From Komagataella phaffii GS115 (Eukaryota > Ascomycota > Pichiomycetes > Pichiales > Pichiaceae), in NCBI RefSeq assembly GCF_000027005.1, contig NC_012965.1:1785001-1849000 (forward strand): a stretch of DNA of 64,000 nt. The letters run 5' to 3'. How positions within the stretch are numbered: the first letter of the stretch is position 1; each line of letters begins with the position of its first letter. Made by a program: the position numbers and the translations under genes. The notes under the pieces were generated by a model that ran no database searches, was not told the origin of the DNA, and worked only from the letters and a program-made list of their open reading frames with translations. Below are positions 9,243 through 17,883 of the stretch, in pieces.

Positions 9243-10379
9243 ATGACTTTTAATATTAGATACCATTACACCAAACATAATGCTCAACTATGGAGCGCTA
9301 CAATGTTCTGCGTATCAGCTGCACTGGCTTTGATGATCCTTTTTCTGATTCAACAGTATAACACCAGTTTCATGAGCTCTTTAGTTTTCAAAAAGAACGA
9401 CTTGGAACCAAGCGATGCCAGTTTCTTTGAGAGATCTCCGTTCAATCAGATTGACTACGGGAATCGAACCCATGGACTAGCGCCGCTGTTCAAATTAGAA
9501 TCTTCCATGAAACCAGTTTTCCTGGAAGAAGGTGACTTGGAAGTATCTTGCAATCATGATGATTCTGTCACATTGGCCTGTTCTTACAAGGGTCGGGTGA
9601 AGACTCCTCGTTATTACATCGAAGAGATCACCTTTGAAAACTTTCACCAAGATAGAATGCCCTTCAGGTTTCATTGGGATAGAAATGCGACTATCAATGA
9701 TCCGGGAAATAAGCTTACATTCAATAAGCTAGCGCAGTACTTTTTTCTGTTTGAGACATTGCACTCTGAAGAGGACACTTACTCCAACATTGATGATTTC
9801 GTCTACTATGATGCATTCAATGAGTTATACCATAAAGTTGAAGCATATTATTCCGGAGCTGTTTACTGGAGAATAGTGACTACCAACTTTATTAGTGTAA
9901 GCTTGGTGGTCTTATTTTTCTTTCATGTTATGTTGACGGTTTCCAAGAGACTTGCGAGCCAACGTGTTCAGTCCGAGGATGAGAGTACTAATATTCATCT
10001 AGATAAAGAGGCTACTAGGGACATGGATGTTCCAATGCCTCCATCCCAAACCTCTGGACAAACTACTACTTCTACGGACATTGAATCAGACCGTGATGAG
10101 ACTCAGTTGGCAGTGAAAAAGTTTTATCACCAACTGCAAATATTTAGCAAAGCTCAGGGGATTTTAATGATATTTCATCTCTTTGCATTTGTCTTCTTAA
10201 TGCTTATAATTTCAGTTGCAGATTCTTTGATTATCTCGTCTTTTTCAGAAGGATTGGTCAGTGCCGCCGACAGGAGCAGCGTAGAATCTCAGAATAAGCC
10301 TCTTTCTCAGTATTTGATTGGAATAATAATCATTTACTCGGCCTACTATATACTATTATACCGGGCATCCCTTTATTGA
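9243..10379 (+). CDS. unrecognised four-transmembrane protein
   Basis: 378 residues from an ATG at 9243. Four hydrophobic segments can be seen at about 18-37, 213-236, 302-327 and 352-372. Between the first and second lies a ~175-residue hydrophilic domain with two potential N-glycosylation sites (NRT, NAT) and paired Cys in CNHDDSVTLAC, suggesting a lumenal or extracellular domain. An acidic, Thr/Ser-rich loop (about 240-300) between segments 2 and 3 would be cytosolic. I do not recognise the family. The coding region contains a perfect tRNA T-arm on the minus strand (9457-9473), reported separately. Codon use looks like that of its neighbours. Confidence 0.7.
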   Translation: MTFNIRYHYTKHNAQLWSATMFCVSAALALMILFLIQQYNTSFMSSLVFKKNDLEPSDASFFERSPFNQIDYGNRTHGLAPLFKLESSMKPVFLEEGDLEVSCNHDDSVTLACSYKGRVKTPRYYIEEITFENFHQDRMPFRFHWDRNATINDPGNKLTFNKLAQYFFLFETLHSEEDTYSNIDDFVYYDAFNELYHKVEAYYSGAVYWRIVTTNFISVSLVVLFFFHVMLTVSKRLASQRVQSEDESTNIHLDKEATRDMDVPMPPSQTSGQTTTSTDIESDRDETQLAVKKFYHQLQIFSKAQGILMIFHLFAFVFLMLIISVADSLIISSFSEGLVSAADRSSVESQNKPLSQYLIGIIIIYSAYYILLYRASLY

Positions 10380-10509
10380 AGTATTATGTTTGCTACAACT
10401 GTTTTTGGTTATGGTTTTAATAGAGGATTCTTAAGTAGTTTAATTAGAGCGTTCGAGGTGTCAGAAAATATACTAAACTTGGAATGCGCTAGTAGATTCG
10501 TCTAACAGG

Positions 10510-11895
10510 ATGAATATTGGCATCATTGGAGGTGGGATTTCCGGTTTGAAATGTGCCCAAGTCCTCAATGACCACGGGCTCAAGATTGAAATCTTGGAAG
10601 CAAGAAATAGGCTTGGAGGGAGAATCAAAACGCATAGAGATGGAATTCATGGTGTCCCATACGATCTTGGAGCCTCTTGATTCCATGACACCTTGACAAA
10701 CGAGCTATTCGACCAGGTCGTCGCCGACAAGAAGAACGGTAAAGATTATGAGCTTGTTTATGATGATGGCAAACCATTGTACGTTTTGGAAGATGAAGGA
10801 GTGCTGGACTACGATTATGAAAAATTAGAACAGGTCAAAGCTGAAGCCTGCAAGTATATTGAGTTGAGATACTTTGAAAATTTGAACCTAACTGATGTAC
10901 CTTTGAAGGACACTGTTCAGTCGTATTTGACCAGGCAAGAAGGTCTCTTAACAGAAAAACAGCAACTTTACGTAGGACAAATGCTTAGAGATTTGGAACT
11001 ATGGCATGGAGTGTCTTGGGATGAGATGAGTAGTAAGTATGCACTAGTTGACAATGTTGGAAGAAATTGTTATAATAAAAGTGGCTACGACCAAATTGTT
11101 GACTCTCTACGTTCTTCCATCCCTGAGTCTAGTGTTCGATTGGAATGTGTTGTGAATCGGATAGAACGTGGTGGAAGGAAAGTGAAAGTTCATTCCAATG
11201 AAGGTGTCAAGGAGTATGATTTCGTCATTGTTACAGTTCCGCAAAGTATCCTTCAATTAGGTCCCAATGAAGAAGGTAGCATATTGTGGGAGCCTAGCCT
11301 GCCTGAATTGCTGACACAATCGTTGAAAAAGATTCATTTCGGGTTTCTAGGAAAGTTTATCTTTGAGTTCGATCAACTTTATTGGGATAGAAGTATTCCT
11401 GACAGGATTGTTTCAATTGCAACTCCTGGTAAAGAGACGAACATAAACGCAATTCCTGAAACCTGGGAATTTCCAGTTTTATTCTTGAACCTACATCGAA
11501 TGTTTGGGAAGCCTGCACTGTTGGCATTTACCCAAGGAAGATTGACAAAGCATTTAGAGTCCTCTCCGGAACTTTCTTGGGGCTACTTCAAACCTATCTG
11601 GAAAAAGGTCTGCCAAAAAAATATCCCTGATCCAGTCAACATTGTGAGTTCTAACTGGAGTGTGGATCCCTTCTCAAGGGGATCATATTCAGCCTGTCTT
11701 GCTGGAGATGACCCCATGGATCCAATAATTCAACTAAGCAAAGGTCTTGATAATGTGAGGTTTGCCGGAGAGCACACTATTTTTGATGGAGCTGGAGCAG
11801 TTCATGGGGCCTGGTTGAGCGGTCAAAGAGAAGCCAATTATGTTCTAAGAAAGTTGGATCTGATACCAAAATCAGATCAAGATGATGACTGGTAA
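10510..11895 (+). CDS. FMS1: Fms1-like polyamine oxidase interrupted by one in-frame TGA
   Basis: Translation from the ATG at 10510 gives a flavin amine oxidase N-terminus: the Rossmann motif MNIGIIGGGISGL, then IEILEARNRLGGRI, then DLGAS. A TGA at 10678-10680 (codon 57) interrupts, and the same frame resumes FHDTLTNELFDQVV. In the Fms1 family this position reads GASW-HHDTL, so a Trp codon TGG has become TGA. The rest, to 11895, is intact and ends with the FAD-binding motif FAGEHTIFDGAGAVHGAWLSGQREA. A read-through product would be 461 residues, near the usual family length. Fms1 oxidises spermine to spermidine and 3-aminopropanal, feeding pantothenate and hypusine synthesis. Without read-through only a 56-residue stub would form, or an N-truncated form lacking the FAD dinucleotide motif. 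Confidence 0.8.
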
Positions 11896-11967
11896 TATTA
11901 ATATGTAACTTTTCAAAAATACAGAGTATGTACAGTAGTAATTAGAGGGCTTTTAGCTTTTAGGGAT

Positions 11968-12891
11968 TTACAAGGGCAGAGATTTACAGGTGCAGGGGCT
12001 ACTGGCACATATGCAATTTGAATCGAAAGACTTTTTAAGATCTTGGAGAAACTTGTCTATCGTTGACTCATGCTCTGATGACAGTCGGAACATTTCGTCT
12101 TCAAAGTCCGCAATTCTTAATCCATTATGGTAACCGTTAATGTTTCCATGCTTTGCACAATTAAAGCAATGACAGTTATCATCCGGGCAACAGCACTCGT
12201 TCAAATCTTCAATGGTGATGTTATTGCTTATAGTTTGTTGTTTCTCTGGTTGATAGTTGTGATCCTTTTCTGAAAATAGCGTACCAATAGATTCTAATTT
12301 TACTGGACCAAACGGTTGAACATGATTCTTTGTTGAGTTCAAGTTATGAACTTCACATGAAGGACAGTTACAAGATTCAGGGTCGCAAGCACAACTTCCA
12401 GGGACACTACATCCATCCGCCAGATACCCTTCATAAACCTTCTCTGTTTTTATTCCCGGGGAAGATTTCCTGTTAATCCGAGCCCTCTTTTCCGGTTCTA
12501 ACAATTGTAATTGATCATCTGTGTTCTGTATCACCTTCTTGTCAGAGGCTGTGAGGATAATCACAGCGTTCTTCCCACTTCCTGAACAACAGTTCCTCGC
12601 TTTGTTCTCTGAGGAGGAAGAGTCCGTTCCGTTTGTATTCGCACAGCAACTCGGTGGATCCGGCGAGTCCTCAACTTTGGTTTGGTGTTCTCCGTTGCAA
12701 CAGGACTCTTTGACCTCTGTTGTGGTAAGCGTTTTCTCGTTCAATATGGCTATTCTGTGGTTACAACTGGGGGATGGCCTTCCTCTTGACCGCACCTTCA
12801 TGAGAGGTCTCTCGGCGTGTTTACAAGTGGAAGATCGGTGTCCTCTAATACAACGTATACACGCATATTTTTCGCCGTCTACTATGATCAT
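11968..12891 (-). CDS. MAC1: Mac1-like copper-fist transcription factor
   Basis: 307 residues. The copper-fist DNA-binding domain is at the N-terminus: Zn ligands C11, C14, C23 and H25 in YACIRCIRGHRSSTCKH, followed by the minor-groove RGRP motif at 36-39. Two Cys-rich repeats of the form CxCx4CxCx2Cx2H follow: CACDPESCNCPSCEVH and CCCPDDNCHCFNCAKH. Two such C-terminal repeats are the hallmark of Mac1 (and Cuf1-type) factors. There Cu(I) binding silences activation, so copper-uptake genes are induced only in copper shortage. Ace1-type factors have a different, metallothionein-like arrangement. Several extra Cys-Cys pairs occur in the linker. At 307 residues it is shorter than S. cerevisiae Mac1. 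It is divergent from UBC7. Confidence 0.78.
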   Translation of the reverse strand: MIIVDGEKYACIRCIRGHRSSTCKHAERPLMKVRSRGRPSPSCNHRIAILNEKTLTTTEVKESCCNGEHQTKVEDSPDPPSCCANTNGTDSSSSENKARNCCSGSGKNAVIILTASDKKVIQNTDDQLQLLEPEKRARINRKSSPGIKTEKVYEGYLADGCSVPGSCACDPESCNCPSCEVHNLNSTKNHVQPFGPVKLESIGTLFSEKDHNYQPEKQQTISNNITIEDLNECCCPDDNCHCFNCAKHGNINGYHNGLRIADFEDEMFRLSSEHESTIDKFLQDLKKSFDSNCICASSPCTCKSLPL

Positions 12892-13112
12892 AACACTGTA
12901 TCCCTGTATCCCTCCTTAAAGACAAGAACCCTTCAAAGATAAACGTTGAACAATCTGCCCCAATTTTTCTTTTTGCTTATCTAATTTGCTCAATTTATTT
13001 TTCATGCAGGTAAGTCGTTTACGAGTTGAGCGTGGGTGGAAAGCGAGGTGCATAGGAGCCAGACAAAATCAAGCGATTAAGCGTCATACCAATTGGAACG
13101 CTAAGACCAAAG

Positions 13113-13616
13113 ATGCCTCCCAAATCAACCGCTCAACGACGGTTATTCAAGGAATACCAGCAGCTATCCCGTGATGCCCCTGAGGGGATAATTGCGGGCC
13201 CTCTGGATGAAGATGATTTGTTTTATTGGGAATGTCTGATAGAGGGACCAAAGGATACTCCATACGAGAATGGGGTATTCTCTGCTCAATTGACATTTCC
13301 TAAGGATTACCCATTGTCACCGCCCAAACTCAAGTTCAATCCACCATTGATTCACCCAAATATTTATGCGGATGGAACGGTTTGCATTTCAATCTTACAT
13401 CCTCCAGGAAATGATCCATTGCTATACGAACGACCTGAAGAACGCTGGTCTCCGGTGCAAAGCGTCGAGAAGATTCTACTTAGTGTAGCTAGCATGCTGG
13501 CTGAACCAAATGTTGAAAGCGGTGCCAACATAGATGTGTGCAAGATATGGAGAGATGACAGACCAAAATTTGATGCTATGGTCAGAGAACAAGTCAGAAA
13601 GTCGCTGGGGCTGTGA
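13113..13616 (+). CDS. UBC7: E2 ubiquitin-conjugating enzyme Ubc7
   Basis: 167 residues with the complete UBC fold. The HPN motif ([16 protein letters not shown]) places the catalytic cysteine at C91. It is followed by the acidic-loop insertion [18 protein letters not shown] typical of the Ubc7/UBE2G2 class, then [24 protein letters not shown]. Ubc7 works at the ER membrane with Cue1 and the RING ligases Hrd1 and Doa10 in ER-associated degradation. The length matches the family. The ATG at 13113 is the first in frame and fits the conserved N-terminus. It links functionally with the UGGT gene at 25921, which also serves ER glycoprotein quality control. Confidence 0.93.
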   Translation: MPPKSTAQRRLFKEYQQLSRDAPEGIIAGPLDEDDLFYWECLIEGPKDTPYENGVFSAQLTFPKDYPLSPPKLKFNPPLIHPNIYADGTVCISILHPPGNDPLLYERPEERWSPVQSVEKILLSVASMLAEPNVESGANIDVCKIWRDDRPKFDAMVREQVRKSLGL

Positions 13617-13875
13617 GAACTAAAGAGTCCGATGTATATAATGAAAATAGATGAAAGAACGTTAAGGCATTAACTGAGTTCCCCCTACCCTATTGCCTCA
13701 TCCTGAGTGAAGTTGATACTATCCTCGCGAGCAGACTCTCCACACCCGCCTCCGTCTCCGTCTGAACCCGACATGCTGGGCTCCCAACCAGCGATTTTTC
13801 CCCAACTCTCCAGATTTGAAAAATCGAAAGTCATCACCCACTCTTCTCTTTTTTTGGTTTCTCCTATTCGACCAA

Positions 13876-16800
13876 ATGACTGAAAATACAGAAGAAAAGA
13901 CTTCAAAAAGAGGTTCGTATCATATGGTTATAAAGATATCAATTATTCCGAGTTTTTCTTATTAACAATTATTGTTTAGAGGTAATTAAACTTCTCATTC
14001 ATTTGCCGGGGAAGAAGGAAAAGATTGAACTCCAGTCCTTAGTATCTGGTTCAATTGAAGATGTAGCTAGCACCATCACATCTCTTTCCACGACAAACTG
14101 CTTTACTTGCTTCAAACTGGCCACACTTGAAGGCTTCGAGCTCGACTCGCAGATCACATTAGAAGAGCTTTTAGAGGGGGAAGATATTGAAGTTTTAGAA
14201 CTTGTCCTAAAAGAGATGGCGTACACCGAAAGGGACGCCAGAGAACATATCAAACATGTCAGAAATGTTGTTGATCTGGAGCCTGTTGGATCTTCCAACT
14301 TTGGTGTGAATGCTGGAAGCTCTCGTTTCGCCCTTCTGAACTTGGATCCAGTTTCCATCAAAAGTCCCAATGAAGATACCGAAGAAGCAAAGGAAACCGA
14401 AAACACTACTGCAGAAACTGAGAAAAAAGAATCCGCAAAGAAACCTGAGCTTTCAGACGAGGAGAAGAGGCCAATTTCTGAATTTGTAAAATCATTCTTT
14501 GATTTTGAGACTGATACTAAAAAGGTGTCCTTGACTGCGCACGCCAATAGTCTCAAATTGTCTTTGAAACCAGCTGTCGAGGCTATCGTACTGTCCTCTT
14601 GGAACCCGCCCACTCCGAGACAAAAATTGAACGGTGATTTACTGTATCTTTATGTTCAAACTATAGAAGGAGAAGTGTACCATATCACTTCTCATGTGTC
14701 TGGTTTTTTTGTGAACAAATCCACTTTTGCCAAATTTGATGGCTCTTCAAAGACATTGCCTAATAGTCAGGGAAAGCCAAGAGTCAACAAGTCGCATTCA
14801 TTGCTTTCCTTGTTAAACAATCTTTCTCCCGCTTTGAATAGGCAGTTGGTCGCAAATAGAGAACTATTGGCCAAATTCGACTCAGCGGTTTATCAACCGG
14901 CAACTAATGCTACTCTTGCTAATCCATGGATAGTAGATTTGCCACTAGATGCCCCTCATCCTGATTTGGCAAAGACTCAATCTCTGTATGTTGACGGTGG
15001 TATTGACGGTGCTGATCTCATTAGAGACTGGAACGATGACTATCAAAATATCCGTGAGATGCCCAAGTCAACTTTTCAAGAACGCAACCTCAGGGAACGG
15101 TTGCTAAACAAAACTTCGGCCGATTTCACTGAAGCTGCAATCAAGACTGCCATTTCAATCGTCAACAAAGAATTTCTGCCTTTGAACCCTGAAAACAAGC
15201 CTGAAGAGCACATATTCCTTCGAAACGGTATCTTTTATTCTTTGGCCGTTGATGGTGTGGGACAATTTGCCAAAACTGGTGGTGATGAAGCTGCCAGGGC
15301 AGCAACTAATAGAGACTTGGCTTCCATTCGTTATCTCAACCGGTTAGATGTGAGTAACGTTTGTCATCTTTGCACTGCCATTGTGGATTATTGTGGGCAG
15401 AGAGTTCTTTGTCAAACTCCGGTTCCAGGAATTTTCACTGGGGTCGCATCCGATACCGACGGTGACTCTGAATCTGAATCTCCATCAGATGTTCTTTATG
15501 GTGGGTCAGAAGCTAATACCCGGTTGTCAAGTAATGAAAAGTTTGTACCAAAACTCAAACCAATTGCACAAGCTTTTCATTTGAAAGAACATAAAGTCTG
15601 GACAAAGGATGGATCCCAGTCTACCAGCCTAGTCACTTCCATCGAAACCAAAGGAATGAAGGGTAACGATGGTCGTTCTTACATTATGGACTTGTACCGA
15701 ACTAGTCCTTTGGACATTGAGTTCATTGAGGCTCACTATAATCCAGATGCAGATTCATCTTATCCTCATAGAGAAGTCACCTTAAGGCACGAAGCCATTG
15801 AGGAATGGTGGAGAAGGCAAGTCAGCGTTTTGGTAAACAATGAAACTCAAAAACTAGAGGAAAAAAGTTCTGAAGATTCTGCATCTGAAAAAGGTGGAGA
15901 GAAAAAGCCTGTTATCGCTATTGATCCTGATGCCTGCACGTTGAATCCAGATGCTTTTTCCTTAAACAAAGCTGTAGCTCCTTCACCAGAAGATTTAAAG
16001 GAATTGGAAGAGGATGAATCCAGAGTTCGTGAAGTGTCTAAGTTTGTTACCGAAATTTTGATTCCAGAGTTTTTGGACAATATCGCAGATTCGAATATAA
16101 TCACTCCTATTGACGGAGCCCATCTGTCAACTCTTTTGCATACGCAAGGAATTAACATTCGTTACTTGGGTGTGATCGCTTCCATGATTGTCGATCGTTT
16201 GAATAAGTATGAAAATGAGCTCATCGAATCCAGAAAGAAAATAGAAGGAATAAACGAAGCACTAGAGAAGAAGAAGGCTGAGGCCAGAAAGCAGCTCAAA
16301 GAACAAAAGAAAAAATCCGAAGACTCGCCAAAGGAGGAATCGAATGAAGATTCTAAAGAAGAAACAACTGATAGAGCTGACTTCTACCCTGTTAAATCTT
16401 CTCTCAAGTCTCTTCTTACTGTGGTTACCCAAGAAATTATTGCTAGATCTACGAAGCACCTCTTGAGAAAACAAATCGCTTCTTTGCCGCTTCCTTTTGC
16501 CCCTTATGTCATCACTCATATTTTCAACTGTTTATTGGGTTCAAAATTCAATCCAGAACCTAAGATATTCGTTGACGAGAATTTGTCCATTTATGATGCA
16601 GATCTTTCTTTCACCCAATGGACTTCAAAGGATGTTGTTGAATTAATTAGTAAAGAGGCCTATGTAAGATTCAGATACATTATTCCTGATACTTGGTTTA
16701 CAGAAATTAACGAGATCGTCCTTCTTCGTGAAATTAGTACCAAGTTTGGTCTCCAAATTAAGGGACGCAACTACCAGTTTACTGCCGCTCGATCTACTGA

Positions 16801-17830
16801 AGCTGAGGTAACTCCAGAATCTAAACAAGCGAAGAAGGGCAGGAAGACTAAAGAACTTGCTTCCGAAGTCTCCACAAATATCACCACTACTGGAGTATTT
16901 TCGGTTGATGACATTGTGGCCATCGTACCTATCGTTAAAGAATCCACGTTCCGTTCGACTCTGGTGGAAGAGGTCTGGGAGAGTGGTAGAACATTTATTG
17001 CAAAGAAGGAGAACGAACAGGGAGTTGCTCTTCTGAATCAGGCAACTACTCTGTATGAGCAAGTGTACGGTCCAGTTCATAAAGAGGTTGCTGACGCCTA
17101 CAGTTTATTGGCCCAAAACTATGCGGAACTTTCCTCGTTCGGAGAAGCTGCAACTCTCAGTAGAAGATCTGTGAATTTGACCGAGAGGACTGCAGGCTTT
17201 GACTCATATTCTACTGTTCTTGCCCTAATCAGTAGCGGCTACTTCGAAAATCAGAATGGGGACTATTTGAACTCTCTGAAGATCTACAAGAATGCTCTAC
17301 AGTTGTGGAAAACTATATCTGTGATGGAACACCCTACTGTTATCAGCACGCTGGAAAGCGTCGCTTCAAACTTGCAGAACCTAGGGCTCCATGCTGAATG
17401 TTTGGCCGTCTTAGAGTACGTTCTGAAGTTGAGTGCCAAAGTCAACGATGAAGACTCCACCATTACCGCTCTCCAATTATTCAAACGTGGTCAAACTAAG
17501 ACTCTGTTGGAAGACTTTAAGGGAGCTCTTGCCGATGTGTCAACTTCTTACAAAATTTTCAGAAAGAATGCTGGTATCGATGATTCTACTACAGCATGGA
17601 TTTACAAATTGATGTCACAATTGACTAAATATTCTGTGATCACTGCTCAAGAGCAGCAAAAAATGAAGCCGAATGGTGAACGTGTTAATAAGAAGTCTTC
17701 CAAGTCAGCTGAAAAGAAAAAGGCAACTACTAGTACGGACGAAACTACCCCAGATCCAGTGATCGCTAATCAGTCAATCGAAGAGATTATGAATTTCATC
17801 GAAGGAACTGCACCATCTATCAAAAAATGA
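13876..17830 (+). CDS. CLU1: Clu1, clustered-mitochondria protein (two exons)
   Basis: The long frame has no ATG at its 5' end; it opens within IHLPGKKEKIEL. An upstream ATG at 13876 gives 12 codons plus one base. A donor GTTCGT at 13913, a TTATTAAC branch-like sequence near 13959 and TTTAG at 13975-13979 define a 67-base intron. Joining 13876-13912 to 13980-17830 restores REVIKLLIHLPG, the expected start of the CLU N-terminal ubiquitin-like domain, and gives 1,295 residues, close to S. cerevisiae Clu1. The CLU domain lies at about residues 330-560 (RDWNDDYQNIREMPKSTFQERNLRERLL). The eIF3-p135-like region and a C-terminal set of TPR repeats (about 1010-1200) follow. Clu1 is needed for normal mitochondrial distribution, binds mRNAs of mitochondrial proteins, and was once described as an eIF3-associated factor. 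Confidence 0.92.
13913..13979 (+). other. intron of CLU1
   Basis: 67 bases with donor GTTCGT, branch-like TTATTAAC and acceptor TTTAG. Removing it joins a phase-1 exon end (G) to AG and leaves an uninterrupted frame into the conserved CLU N-terminus. Confidence 0.82.
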
Positions 17831-17883
17831 GGTAATATATCCCTTGTATATAGTGATATGGATATACTTGTATATACAGAAGG

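Noticed and set aside
9440..9540. Possible minus-strand tRNA gene around the perfect T-arm
   Set aside because: No A-box, anticodon stem or pairing acceptor stem within reach; only the T-arm is present.
10693..11895. FMS1 starting at the TTG after the TGA, as a separate gene
   Set aside because: It would lack the FAD dinucleotide motif, which lies in frame just upstream from a good ATG at 10510.
13685..13906. 73-codon minus-strand ORF upstream of CLU1
   Set aside because: Gly/Ser/Asp-rich without motif, overlapping the CLU1 first exon; indistinguishable from chance.
13999..14613. 204-codon minus-strand ORF opposite the CLU1 N-terminus
   Set aside because: Ser/Phe-rich antisense shadow of Glu/Lys-rich coding sequence; CLU1 on the plus strand is clearly real.
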